A stretch of DNA of 64,000 nucleotides from Candidatus Obscuribacterales bacterium (GTDB taxonomy: Bacteria; Cyanobacteriota; Vampirovibrionia; Obscuribacterales; Obscuribacteraceae). The notes beneath the pieces are model-generated. The model did no database searches. It saw nothing but the letters and a program-made list of their open reading frames with translations, and had not been told where the DNA came from. Each line of letters starts with the position of its first letter. Within the stretch, counting starts at the first letter, position 1. The position numbers and the translations under genes were made by a program. Below, piece after piece: positions 54,967 through 63,754 of the stretch. The stretch is taken from contig JAHBVO010000006.1 in NCBI GenBank assembly GCA_019637435.1, positions 372,001-436,000 of the forward strand. Reading direction: 5' to 3'.

Positions 54967-56061
54967 GTGAACAACGACTTCAATCGACTTTATATGAATC
55001 AAGGTCTGGGCGGAATGTCCTCTTCGTCATCCTCAATGGGGATGAGCGGAATGGGCAGCTCAATGTCTGGAATTTCGAGCATGGACTACGGTCTCGTTGC
55101 CGAAACCAGCCCGCGCGAGCCAATCAAAATCAAGTGCCTCGAGAACAAAACTCACGCTGATGGATCCATATATGGAAAGTTCGTCATCGAGCCCCTGGAC
55201 AGAGGATACGGAACCACTCTCGGTAACGCACTGAGACGCGTTCTGCTTTCTCACATCGAAGGCTCCGCGGTCACCGCAGTCAGAATCGATGGCATCACTC
55301 ACGAATTCACCACCGTACCTGGTGTCGTCGAAGACGTAATCGACATCATGCTCAACCTCAAGGGACTCGTCGTGAAGACCTTCTCGGCAGACCCACAATA
55401 CCTCCACCTCGATGTGGAAAGACCGGGTCCTGTAACCGGACGCGATATCTTCTGCCCGGCTGATGCAACCATCATCAACCCGGACTGGCAGCTCTGCACA
55501 CTTGCAGAAGGCGGCCGAATTCGCGCTGAAGTTACGGTAGAACGCGGCAGAGGTTATGTGCCTGCTGATGCGCACAGCCACTACAAACAAGCGATCGACG
55601 TACTTCCGATCGACGCAGTTTACATGCCTGTTCGCAAGGTCGCTTACGTAGTCGAGCCCACCCGCGTCGGTGAATCAACCGACTACGATAAGCTCACAAT
55701 CGAATTGTGGTCGAATGGCGCAATCGATGCTACCGAGGCAATCTCGCAAGCAGCGCGTCAGGTCATCGAACACCTGGTTCCAATCGCCGAACTCTCGGGT
55801 AAACCGATGGTGCCGACGACGACCCAACCGCAACAAACAGAAGGCAAGCACTCATCCATCTCTATTGAAGAGCTGGAACTCTCGGTGCGCGCCTACAACT
55901 GCTTGAAGCGTGCCAACATCAACTCGCTGGGCGAGCTTCTCAAGCTCACATACGACGACTTGATGAACATCAAAAACTTCGGTAAGAAATCTGCCGACGA
56001 AGTAATCGAACGTCTCAGACAGTTCGGTCTCACTCTCGCCGACACACCAAAAGATAAGTAA
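54967..56061 (+). CDS. rpoA: RNA polymerase subunit alpha with Ser/Met/Gly-rich N-terminus
   Basis: 364 residues from GTG 54967 (AGGA eight bases upstream). The alpha NTD (GKFVIEPLDRGYGTTLGNALRRVLL) and CTD (LELSVRAYNCLKRANINSLGEL) are normal. About 40 extra residues at the N-terminus are a Ser/Met/Gly repeat (MGMSGMGSSMSGISSM-like). A downstream ATG at 55081 would give a standard start but has only a weak ribosome-binding site, so the extension is favoured. Confidence 0.97.
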   Translation: MNNDFNRLYMNQGLGGMSSSSSSMGMSGMGSSMSGISSMDYGLVAETSPREPIKIKCLENKTHADGSIYGKFVIEPLDRGYGTTLGNALRRVLLSHIEGSAVTAVRIDGITHEFTTVPGVVEDVIDIMLNLKGLVVKTFSADPQYLHLDVERPGPVTGRDIFCPADATIINPDWQLCTLAEGGRIRAEVTVERGRGYVPADAHSHYKQAIDVLPIDAVYMPVRKVAYVVEPTRVGESTDYDKLTIELWSNGAIDATEAISQAARQVIEHLVPIAELSGKPMVPTTTQPQQTEGKHSSISIEELELSVRAYNCLKRANINSLGELLKLTYDDLMNIKNFGKKSADEVIERLRQFGLTLADTPKDK

Positions 56062-56129
56062 AGACAAGGAAGAGCCGTTAGGCTCAATTAGGGCATTCCC
56101 CAGAATGCCACACAAAAAGGAAACGAGCC

Positions 56130-56555
56130 ATGCGTCACCGTAAAGCACGCCACCTACTTGGAAGAGCAGCAGACCAGCGCAATGCTGTGTTGAGAGCGCT
56201 TGCCACCGAATTGCTCCGCCATGATGAAATCATCACGACATTGGCCAAAGCCAAAGCGCTTCGTCCCCATGTCGAGAAGCTCATCACCAAAGGCAAAAAA
56301 GGCTACCTCAAGGATTACAAATCACTCCATGAGAAAGCCGGCAAAGGTGATGCAGCCGCTGCCAAAGAAGTAGCGCATTCAGTGCACATCCGCCGTCAAC
56401 TGCGCGCCAAACTCTACGACCGCGAAGTGGTCTCCAGAGTTGTCGACGAAGTAGCCCCGCGCTACCTCGACAGAGAAGGCGGCTACTGCCGCATCATCAA
56501 GTATCGCGACAGAACCGGCGACAACGCACCGTTGGCGATCATCCAATTGGTTTAG
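56130..56555 (+). CDS. rplQ: 50S ribosomal protein L17
   Basis: 141 residues. MRHRKARHLLGRAADQRNAVL start, then EIITTLAKAKALRPHVEKLI and a C-terminal YRDRTGDNAPLAIIQLV. Last gene of the contiguous superoperon, followed by a strong terminator. Confidence 0.98.
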   Translation: MRHRKARHLLGRAADQRNAVLRALATELLRHDEIITTLAKAKALRPHVEKLITKGKKGYLKDYKSLHEKAGKGDAAAAKEVAHSVHIRRQLRAKLYDREVVSRVVDEVAPRYLDREGGYCRIIKYRDRTGDNAPLAIIQLV

Positions 56556-56635
56556 TTCATCAATTGCCGAGCCACAGGGCATAAGCCTTTAGCGCAGCGC
56601 GATGACTAATGCCCTTGGGGCACCAAACAAAATAG

Positions 56636-56664
56636 GCACCAGCTATAGTGGCTGGTGCTTTTCT
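56636..56664 (+). terminator. Terminator of the ribosomal superoperon
   Basis: GCACCAGC-tatagtg-GCTGGTGC followed by TTTTCTG, 80 bp after rplQ. Confidence 0.9.
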
Positions 56665-56854
56665 GTGCGTAAATAGAATCGGACGAGCGAAAATGAAAAG
56701 CTCTCGAATAACCAGAACGCGCTACCCGAAATTCGCGTTTGGAGAAACGTGAACGCTGACAGTGGTCTCAAGTGGCGTCTTAAGATTGCTTCTACTCACA
56801 GTAGATTTCCATGAAGGCTAAACCGTCTATCATTAGCTTGACTTATTAAGCTCT

Positions 56855-57030
56855 AGTGACCATCTGGCCAGCGTCCAAGGCGAGGCCGCTCGCGAATGGT
56901 CCTCTCTAGCAACCTCTCGGGCGAGGAAGCTGCTCGCGAAATCGTCCCCCGTTAGCGTCCAGGTGAGGCTCTGATCGCGAGTAGTCCCTGCTAGCGACCA
57001 TCTCGCTGGCGTCGCTCACCTGCTAATAAC
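56855..57030. repeat. Imperfect ~40-46 bp tandem repeats
   Basis: Units begin AGCGTCC (56870), AGCAACC (56908), AGCGTCC (56954) and AGCGACC (56993), each followed by GGCGAGG/GGTGAGG-like and CTCGCGA/ATCGCGA cores. The pair TAGTGACCATCTGGCCAGCG and TAGCGACCATCTCGCTGGCG marks both ends. Confidence 0.6.
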
Positions 57031-57257
57031 CGCTGGTCTGCAAAAAGATTCGAACGACTAAAACGGCAAATCTCTTGACGTCCGCCTGGAGCAAACTTCA
57101 AAAAAACGATACGCAGGAAAGCGTTACCTATCATAGTTTTCCGGCATTATAAGGGAGGGTATTTCCAGGGCTTTCAGAATTTTTTTGCATCCAAATTGAA
57201 CTTTTTGGATCGTTTTTACGTATCTAGAAATAGTAGAAGCAATCGTAAGACGTCCGA

Positions 57258-57304
57258 AGAGAGTGCACACTCTCTCTGGTGGACTTTGATGCCTACGGGC
57301 ATCA
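57258..57304. promoter_or_regulatory. Candidate operator: two adjacent inverted repeats
   Basis: Perfect 18-bp palindrome AGAGAGTGCACACTCTCT (57258-57275) and TGATGCC-tacg-GGCATCA (57287-57304), 69-115 bp before the XRE gene. Good position for an autoregulatory site. Confidence 0.5.
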
Positions 57305-57372
57305 GACAAATCGTCGCTCAGCGGTTCCGTGGATTAGGTATCAAAAGCAGATAGCTCAGCTGGAGGTGAACA

Positions 57373-57975
57373 ATGACTAGGATAAGAAGCATGCATGCAT
57401 TCAAATCAGCTAGACGCCAAACTATTCACCTTCGTCAATTCAGGAAGCAGACCGAGAGGCTGCTTGAAATGTACGAGTTAAACGATAAGGAATTTTTCCT
57501 CACGACGATTGATAGCAAGATTCGCGAGTTGAAGACCGACTTGAGTGCCTACGAGGAACTTCATTATCACATCGAAGCTACCACTGATTTTGACCTGGTC
57601 AGAGGACTTGGGAAAACGCTGCTCAATCTTCGTATCTGGCTAGGCTGGAGTCAAGCGACGCTAGGCAACTACTCCGGCATCAATGTCAAATCCATACACG
57701 CATACGAACGAGACGAATATCGAAAGACTCGGCTTGAAAAGATCTTTCAAATCATGCAGGCGCTTGAGCATGGAATACTGGAGAAGACGTCAGCTGACAA
57801 CCGCTACAAACGCTCTCCTTATCAGCCAACTTTATCGTTCGAGTCGGTTGAGGATACTTACAAGAACGCTCACCTGCCCTACGATGAAGATGCTGAGTTC
57901 ATGATTGTGGATGGTCAGTTGGTGGAGCCTCCGCATGAGCCGGATGCGATGGATGATTTTTCAACCGGGCTATAA
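57373..57975 (+). CDS. XRE-family helix-turn-helix regulator
   Basis: 200 residues, ATG preceded by GGAGG seven bases away. Residues ~1-75 form a helical N-terminal part with many charged residues; ~80-125 hold the XRE HTH: LGKTLLNLRIWLGWSQATLG, then SGINVKSIHAYERDEYRKT. The acidic C-terminus may be flexible. It lies between rplQ and truA, genes that are normally adjacent, and is followed by direct repeats. Likely binds DNA as a dimer; the palindromes at 57258-57304 are its best candidate sites. Confidence 0.85.
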   Translation: MTRIRSMHAFKSARRQTIHLRQFRKQTERLLEMYELNDKEFFLTTIDSKIRELKTDLSAYEELHYHIEATTDFDLVRGLGKTLLNLRIWLGWSQATLGNYSGINVKSIHAYERDEYRKTRLEKIFQIMQALEHGILEKTSADNRYKRSPYQPTLSFESVEDTYKNAHLPYDEDAEFMIVDGQLVEPPHEPDAMDDFSTGL

Positions 57976-58002
57976 TTCGGCTTGATTAGGATCGAATGCA
58001 TT

Positions 58003-58108
58003 TTGATGGCTGGGTTCAGTTTGGGTAAGCTGAGCTTAGCTTGATGGCTGGGTTCAGTTTGGTAGCTGAGTCTAGCTTAGTGGCTGGGTTCAATTTGGTT
58101 GGTGGGAA
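58003..58108 (+). repeat. Three ~37-bp direct repeats before truA
   Basis: Units starting TTGATGGCTGGGTTCAGTTT at 58003 and 58041, and TTAGTGGCTGGGTTCAATTT at 58077. The last unit runs into the truA start and supplies its GGTGGGAA ribosome-binding region. Confidence 0.8.
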
Positions 58109-58981
58109 GTGCCGCGGATTGCGTTTTCACTTGAGTATCATGGCAAGCGATTTCATGGGTCGCAGCTTCAGCTTGGCGTGCGGACGGTTCAAGGTGAACT
58201 CGAGAGTGCTTTCGAAGTCCTGGCCAAACAACCTCTGCGCGTTACGCTGAGTGGACGCACGGATGCGGGAGTTCATGCGGCTGGACAATGCTTCCACGTG
58301 GACTGGCCGGAGGGCGTGATACCTGCAGGTGCGGCAACCGCGGCAGCCATTGCCAGCGGTTTAGAACCTGGAGAGGCTGCTGGAGATCTTGATTTATGGC
58401 GGCTGATGCGGTCTTTGAACGGAATTATGAAGAGTGATATCGCCGTTTCCGCGGCGCAGATTGTACCGGAAAGCTTTCATGCACGGTTCTCCGCGAATCG
58501 CCGAGAGTATGTGTATCGAATTTTGAACCGCCAGCAAAGATCTGCTCTGTTAAAAGATACTCACTACCAGGTAACCTATGCCTTAGACGTGAAAGCCATG
58601 CAGGATGGGGCTTCACGCCTTTTGGGTCAGCATGATTTTGCCGCTTTCAGATCGACAAATGCGGAGCAAGTGAGCACCATTTGCACAATTTCTCGTTCAG
58701 AAATATTGCAATTAGATGACGGGCGCCTCGAAATCTGGATTGCTGCCGATCGATTCGTGTACAATATGGTGCGCATAATTGCCGGAACCCTGACTGAGAT
58801 TGGGCTCGGCAAGAGGACGCTGGAGAGTCTCGAGACTGCTCTTGAAAAGGGCGATCGTGATCTGTCCGGACCAACCGCGCCTCCCTGGGGACTGACCTTT
58901 CAGTCAGTTCGTTACCCCAAGGAATACAATCTATTTGAACTAAATTCCTTCGATGAGAAGGCTCAAGGAGTTCTCCCGTGA
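58109..58981 (+). CDS. truA: tRNA pseudouridine(38-40) synthase TruA
   Basis: 290 residues from GTG 58109. [19 protein letters not shown], and the catalytic motif [13 protein letters not shown] whose Asp attacks the uridine. Acts on U38-U40 of tRNA anticodon stems. The stop overlaps the rplM start by 4 bp (GTGA), so the genes are coupled. Confidence 0.95.
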   Translation: MPRIAFSLEYHGKRFHGSQLQLGVRTVQGELESAFEVLAKQPLRVTLSGRTDAGVHAAGQCFHVDWPEGVIPAGAATAAAIASGLEPGEAAGDLDLWRLMRSLNGIMKSDIAVSAAQIVPESFHARFSANRREYVYRILNRQQRSALLKDTHYQVTYALDVKAMQDGASRLLGQHDFAAFRSTNAEQVSTICTISRSEILQLDDGRLEIWIAADRFVYNMVRIIAGTLTEIGLGKRTLESLETALEKGDRDLSGPTAPPWGLTFQSVRYPKEYNLFELNSFDEKAQGVLP

Positions 58982-59421
58982 AGAGTTATAGCGCTAAACC
59001 CGCAGAAGTAGTCAGAGCCTGGCACATTATCGATGCCGAAGGCCAAACGCTTGGACGCCTAGCCGTCGAAGTTACCAACATATTGCGCGGTAAAAACAAA
59101 CCAGAATTCACTCCGCACGTCGATTGCGGAGACTTCGTCGTCATCATCAATGCCGAGAAGATCAAAGTCACAGGACGCAAGGAGATCCAGAAGGTCTACT
59201 ACAGACACTCCGGTCATCCTCAAGGTTTCAAACAAGAGACGCTTGCATCCCTACGTCAACGCAAACCGGAAGCAATCATCGAGCGCGCCGTCAAAGGCAT
59301 GCTTCCTCACACGACTCTCGGTCGCGAGCAGTTCACCAAACTCAAAGTTTATGCTGGTGCAGAGCATCCGCATGAAGCTCAAAAACCGCAAGTCTACGCA
59401 TCACCAGTCATTAATCGTTAA
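58978..59421 (+). CDS. rplM: 50S ribosomal protein L13
   Basis: 147 residues from GTG 58978. [38 protein letters not shown] and [22 protein letters not shown] (as [14 protein letters not shown]). Early 50S assembly protein. Confidence 0.98.
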   Translation: MKSYSAKPAEVVRAWHIIDAEGQTLGRLAVEVTNILRGKNKPEFTPHVDCGDFVVIINAEKIKVTGRKEIQKVYYRHSGHPQGFKQETLASLRQRKPEAIIERAVKGMLPHTTLGREQFTKLKVYAGAEHPHEAQKPQVYASPVINR

Positions 59422-59453
59422 TCGCTCACTCGGAGAAAAAGGAAGTTAATAGA

Positions 59454-59852
59454 ATGACAAGCGTTATTCAATACTATGGAACCGGCCGCAGAAAGTCTGC
59501 CACAGCTCGGGTTCGCCTGGTTCCTGGAACCGGCACCGTTAAAATCAACGGCAGAACGATGGAAGACTACGTCGGTGGTCGCCATGGTCTTGAGAAACTG
59601 ATCATGCAACCCTTCAAATCTGCCGATGCGGTTGGTCGTTTCGATGTACTCGTCACCGTATGTGGTGGCGGCATCGTCGGACAACTGGGCGCCATCAGAC
59701 ATGGTATCGCTCGGGCGCTGGGCGAAGCTGCCCCGCAAAACCGTCCGGCGTTGAGAACCGAAGGCTTCCTTACCCGCGACCCGCGCGTCAAAGAGCGTAA
59801 AAAATATGGTCGCAAGAAAGCCAGAAAACGTTTCCAATTCTCGAAACGTTAA
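59454..59852 (+). CDS. rpsI: 30S ribosomal protein S9
   Basis: 132 residues. [39 protein letters not shown] and the C-terminal [16 protein letters not shown], whose last Lys-Arg reaches the P-site tRNA. End of the ribosomal block. Confidence 0.98.
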   Translation: MTSVIQYYGTGRRKSATARVRLVPGTGTVKINGRTMEDYVGGRHGLEKLIMQPFKSADAVGRFDVLVTVCGGGIVGQLGAIRHGIARALGEAAPQNRPALRTEGFLTRDPRVKERKKYGRKKARKRFQFSKR

Positions 59853-60034
59853 TTCGAGTCGCAATTGCGAGCCGGTTTCGAGCAATTCGAAATCATGGGC
59901 TTGCCGATGGCAAATACATTCGGAGGGCGCACTGGTTGCGTCCTCTTTTGTTCGCGTGCAGAAGCCAATTTTTGGAATTCAGACTTCGTTCGCGCGGCAC
60001 AGTTTGCCTGTACCAACTGACAAAGGAGTAATAT

Positions 60035-60070
60035 ATGGTCTGGAACGAAGCGCAGATGGTTTCGTCTTAA
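60035..60070 (+). CDS. Possible 11-residue leader peptide
   Basis: AAAGGAG with ideal spacing before ATG 60035; reads MVWNEAQMVSS then TAA. Very short, so it may be chance; noted because the ribosome-binding site is one of the best in the window. Confidence 0.3.
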   Translation: MVWNEAQMVSS

Positions 60071-60095
60071 GCATCTGCGAAACGATAAACGAGGG

Positions 60096-60146
60096 ATGAT
60101 GTTCGCGGATAGAGTGACGACATCGATGGAGCGCCGAAGAGACTGA
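60096..60146 (+). CDS. Possible 16-residue upstream peptide of the VWA gene
   Basis: MMFADRVTTSMERRRD, with TGA overlapping the next ATG by one base (TGATG). Could couple translation to the VWA gene. GAGGG is very close to the ATG, so use is uncertain. Confidence 0.3.
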   Translation: MMFADRVTTSMERRRD

Positions 60147-61315
60147 TGCAGAGCCGAGAAGACAGAACCATAAAACGCGTGTTCGTTTTGATAATGGCGT
60201 TTTTAATGGTCGGGACAGCAACGATCGTGGCGCAACCGGAAGCAGGCGCACGCAATCAGAATCGACTGGACAGGCCTCGTGGTCGAGACAGAGGCGACGA
60301 TGGCGCTTCGGAAGTGGAGAACTTCAGTAGCGATCCGAATCGCCCTAACCAATTCGAGCAGTACAACAAGGGCCAGGGCAACCCCAATAGCGACTTCAAC
60401 ATCGGAATCCGGAAGGACGTTATCGATGATGGCGCAGACGGACTTCAAGGCGGCGTAGGACAACAGGGAACCGCACCTTTGAGCGGTGGCGCCGGCCAAC
60501 AAGGTCTCAACGGCGGCGTCGGTCAGACAAAACTGAACGTCAACGTCGACGATTTTCAGATGCAGACGCCCTCTTATGAAAAACGAAAGCCGCTGAATGC
60601 CAGTACTACGACATTCGCCCCTCTTGTCGGAGGAATTACACAAACAGACGTTCAGCGCCTCGAACAACGTGACGTCGTCTTGATTATCGACCGCTCATTT
60701 TCCATGGGAAAAATGGACTGCCCGCCGGCAACCGCTATGGGGCGCGCTGCTGGCGCCCTCGGTTTCGGCCAAAGCAGATGGGACTGGTGCCGAGATCAGA
60801 CACGTGGTCTGGCAAACGTAACCAGCTCGTTTAACCGCGGCGTAAAAATTATGATGTTCTCGCGCGGCTTCGAAGTATTCCCCGATGTGAATATGAACCA
60901 GGTGCCAAGCCTCTTTCAACGCTATCAACCCAATCCACTGCAAGGAACGGATATGGTCGATCCTCTGCGCGCCGTAATCGGAGATTATCTAAAACGCCGC
61001 AGCAAAGGTCAAAATCCCAGACCGCTCGCCGTAGCGGTTATCTTTGATGGGCTGACCAGAAAAGGAACTCTGCCTATACTCAGCAACGCTCTGGTTGATG
61101 CCACCAAGTACATGCGCGACCCCGATGAGATCAAAATCACAATCTTTATCGTGGGAAACCGCGGTCCCAGAGCCCTGGAGCCAACGTTTGAAATGGCGCG
61201 TCAATTAAGAAGAAACGGCGCTCGATACAATATTTTGAAAGTCGTCCCCTTCGATCAGGTTCAGCGAGTCGGTCTGGCAAAATCGCTGGCTGATACCCTC
61301 AGACCGGATCAGTAA
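60146..61315 (+). CDS. Secreted VWA-domain protein
   Basis: 389 residues. The N-terminus has a signal peptide or membrane anchor (VFVLIMAFLMVGTATIVAQ, cleavage near VAQ). A Gly/Gln/Asn-rich linker with GGVGQQG repeats (~95-125) leads to a von Willebrand A domain (~170-385). The metal-ion site is visible: DRSFS near 180 (DxSxS), Thr in GTDMVD near 268 and Asp in FDGLT near 300. Such domains hold Mg2+ and bind protein ligands; target unknown. The start has a weak ribosome-binding site and may depend on upstream coupling. Confidence 0.85.
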   Translation: MQSREDRTIKRVFVLIMAFLMVGTATIVAQPEAGARNQNRLDRPRGRDRGDDGASEVENFSSDPNRPNQFEQYNKGQGNPNSDFNIGIRKDVIDDGADGLQGGVGQQGTAPLSGGAGQQGLNGGVGQTKLNVNVDDFQMQTPSYEKRKPLNASTTTFAPLVGGITQTDVQRLEQRDVVLIIDRSFSMGKMDCPPATAMGRAAGALGFGQSRWDWCRDQTRGLANVTSSFNRGVKIMMFSRGFEVFPDVNMNQVPSLFQRYQPNPLQGTDMVDPLRAVIGDYLKRRSKGQNPRPLAVAVIFDGLTRKGTLPILSNALVDATKYMRDPDEIKITIFIVGNRGPRALEPTFEMARQLRRNGARYNILKVVPFDQVQRVGLAKSLADTLRPDQ

Positions 61316-61367
61316 AAACGGCAGCTCCAGCTGGTTCTTCCTGCGATACCGGCGAAGGTTTCGGTCA

Positions 61368-61640
61368 CTACTCAGCTGCGGAATCTTCGCCCTTGGTGAT
61401 GATACCTTTGGCGCGATAGGGGTTTTGAAACTTCACCAGTGCAATGATGGACGCCGTCGCTAGAATGCCGGTGAGCGTGATGAAGCCCCAGCCGGCCGGC
61501 TCGTTGTTGTACAAACAGAAAACACCTGCAGAAAACACCACACAGGACAAGAATAGAGAAAGCGGGATGAATAGCGCTTTTATCGACTGAAAAAGTTCGG
61601 CGCGTTCTGCTCGTTCTGCTTCGCTCAATTCTTTTTTCAT
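61368..61640 (-). CDS. Small two-helix membrane protein
   Basis: 90 residues. A charged, heptad-like start (ELSEAERAERAELF) leads into two transmembrane helices (~24-46 and ~51-70) and an acidic tail. No family recognised. Reads away from the double-zinc-ribbon gene. Confidence 0.75.
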   Translation of the reverse strand: MKKELSEAERAERAELFQSIKALFIPLSLFLSCVVFSAGVFCLYNNEPAGWGFITLTGILATASIIALVKFQNPYRAKGIITKGEDSAAE

Positions 61641-61842
61641 AGTGCTTCTATCTCATCCTCTTACCGAAAAGCGCTCGCGGTGCGGAGCTCTTGGCTTGGC
61701 GTATGCATCGCATATACTTTCGGCTATTCATATTAGCACCGCGCACCTAGAAATATAGCTGGTTCTCACGATTTCTGAGTTTTCTTGACTTAATGATAAA
61801 CTTGCATCATCCTCGTTTTTACTGGAAAGAAGCGGATATCGG

Positions 61843-63693
61843 TTGGACATACAAGAAGTAAGAGGCTCGCAAACTGAGATCGCTTGTAGCACTTCCGAGC
61901 AGGCAGCGACCTGCCCCGGGTGCGCTTCCGTAGTCGTTCCTGGCGATCGCTTCTGTCAGGAATGTGGCACCAGAATCGGTACCACTCGGTCCAAGCGCCA
62001 GGTTCGGGAATCGAATGAGAGCCGCGCGGAAAGGACCAGAGCATCGATAATTTGCATCAATTGCGGAACGACAAATGAACCATCGTCAAACGAATGTGGC
62101 GACTGCAAAATTCCGCTGATTCAGCAGAAGGAAAGACGCGAAGACTCGCGTGTTGAACGCGTAGGTCTGCGAGGCTCGCTTACGCCCAGGTCGACGAAGA
62201 GAAAACGTTCGGATCCTGCAAGCGCAATTGACAATGCATCGAGCAACAGGGCAACGCGAAACGATATCGTTTCGAGTTCAATCGTTCCGAACGCCCCCGT
62301 TTCAAACACTCTCGTTTCAAACGCCTCCGTTTTAAAAACTCCCGTTTCAAACGCACCCGTTTCAAGCGCAATCGTTTCAAGCGCCTTCGTTTCAAACACT
62401 CTCGTTTCAAACGCCTCCGTTTTAAAAACTCCCGTTTCAAGCGCCCCCGTCTCAAACGCCTCCGTTTCAAACACTCCCGTTTCAAAGACTGACGCTTCAA
62501 TCACGCCTGAGAGTTCAGCGCCAACGACCACGAATCCAAGCGACATCAAAACAGAGGAAACGAGGACCAACCGCAAACAGCGGCTGCCGAGGTTTACACG
62601 AGGAGCTGATGCATTTTGGTTTGCCGGAGAGAAATCGACCGATCAAGCTGCACTCGACTTCCTCTACCCGACTGACGAACTGAGCGCTAAAAAGCAACAG
62701 ACCGAACCTTTCGACCAGATCATAGACGAAAGCCGCAAACCAAGCTTGTTTTCGCTGAGCGCAGCACTGTTTAACATCGAAAGTCTTTTTGAAAGAATTC
62801 CACTCCCTCTCGTGTTTCTCGGTGTGAGTCTCGTCATCATTCTTGCCACCGCCAATGCCACCACGCAGTGGAATCGCCACGAGCAAAGATTGGCGGCTAT
62901 AGATAAGATCGCAACAAACGCGGAAAACGATATGCTGACATATCGACTCGATGATGCCATCAACACACTGCAAGAATTAGAGAAAACTGAAAACGGCGAC
63001 CTCCCCCCACGCGCACGAGCGATTCTCAATCAGAGCCTCTGGCTTCGCTCCTACGCGCGCGCGAAAAAACAGCAATATGCCAAGGCAATAGCCGACCTGT
63101 CCGCCGTCACTTCGACATTCATTTCATACGATGACGTAAAAGAGAAATCAGCCGAATACAAAAAACTTCTCGCAGCTCATCCGGAGTTTGCCGACCTCAG
63201 CCAAACGAAATCAAACGAGCCCGCGACTCCAGAAGTTTCAGAACAGCACCGCGCCAAGAAGAAAACTATCGCGTCGTCGACTGAACAGAGCACGCCCAAA
63301 CGCTCTAAAACAGACTCGGCCGACGAAGCTGTTTTGGCGCAAGCGTCAGAACGAGCCCTCCGGCGAGTGGCTGCCGAACGCGCAGAGCGAGTTCAGGTCC
63401 CACAGATATCACCTGAGGAGCAATCTTCGGAAAAGTCGAAACCTACCGTCGACAAACAGAAACAGCCAAAAACGGTTTCGAATAGACCGGATTCAATCAA
63501 AGCAGATTCAACATCCGCCAAGAAAAAGAAAAGCGGCAAAACCGATGCAGCGCTCCTGGACGCGGATATGAAGCGTTACAGCGGCTTACTGGTCGAATAC
63601 TTCTCCAAAGCCGAATCCAGCCGCGGCAGCGGACAAATTGCGGAACCGCCATCCTACGAAGAGTGGTCGGAGGGTGGCAAGCGTGATTTCTAG
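61843..63693 (+). CDS. Double zinc-ribbon membrane protein with VSNxx repeats
   Basis: 616 residues from TTG 61843 (AAGAAGCGGA upstream). Two zinc ribbons near the start (C24, C27, C38, C41 and C71, C74, C85, C88), a Ser/Val/Asn repeat of five-residue units (~143-222) coded by the 15-bp array, one transmembrane helix (~320-342, PLVFLGVSLVIILATA), then a helical TPR-like region (~350-440) and a Lys/Ser-rich tail. The layout (zinc ribbon, disordered linker, one helix, outer domain) resembles the two zinc-ribbon proteins at 3890-10359, but the outer domain differs. Function unknown. Confidence 0.8.
   Translation: MDIQEVRGSQTEIACSTSEQAATCPGCASVVVPGDRFCQECGTRIGTTRSKRQVRESNESRAERTRASIICINCGTTNEPSSNECGDCKIPLIQQKERREDSRVERVGLRGSLTPRSTKRKRSDPASAIDNASSNRATRNDIVSSSIVPNAPVSNTLVSNASVLKTPVSNAPVSSAIVSSAFVSNTLVSNASVLKTPVSSAPVSNASVSNTPVSKTDASITPESSAPTTTNPSDIKTEETRTNRKQRLPRFTRGADAFWFAGEKSTDQAALDFLYPTDELSAKKQQTEPFDQIIDESRKPSLFSLSAALFNIESLFERIPLPLVFLGVSLVIILATANATTQWNRHEQRLAAIDKIATNAENDMLTYRLDDAINTLQELEKTENGDLPPRARAILNQSLWLRSYARAKKQQYAKAIADLSAVTSTFISYDDVKEKSAEYKKLLAAHPEFADLSQTKSNEPATPEVSEQHRAKKKTIASSTEQSTPKRSKTDSADEAVLAQASERALRRVAAERAERVQVPQISPEEQSSEKSKPTVDKQKQPKTVSNRPDSIKADSTSAKKKKSGKTDAALLDADMKRYSGLLVEYFSKAESSRGSGQIAEPPSYEEWSEGGKRDF
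62269..62508 (+). repeat. Sixteen 15-bp tandem units
   Basis: Consensus GTTTCAAACGCCTCC. A 45-bp block (GTTTCAAACACTCTC, GTTTCAAACGCCTCC, GTTTTAAAAACTCCC) occurs identically at 62299-62343 and 62389-62433, showing recent duplication of several units. Coded as VSNxx. Confidence 0.95.
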
Positions 63694-63754
63694 ACTTCTT
63701 CACTGCGTCCTCACTCTAATTTTGCCATAATCAAATTTGCAAAGGCTCGCGCGC

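Larger units (their letters stand above)
56665..57372. other. 708-bp intergenic region with imperfect direct repeats and palindromes
   Basis: No protein gene. It holds GC-rich imperfect repeats of ~40-46 bp between ~56855 and ~57030, then two inverted repeats and the start region of the XRE gene. The rest is AT-rich and unremarkable. Confidence 0.6.

Noticed and set aside
59806-60099. 97-residue + strand frame after rpsI
   Set aside because: Overlaps rpsI in another frame, no ribosome-binding site, no recognisable fold.
62269-62508. CRISPR-like periodicity
   Set aside because: Units are contiguous 15-mers without spacers and are in frame within a coding gene.
62121-62576. Antisense frame with AFETG/ALETG pentapeptides
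   Set aside because: It mirrors the 15-bp array; the + strand product has zinc ribbons and a membrane helix and is the real gene. It does not fit the pentapeptide-repeat A(D/N)LxX pattern.
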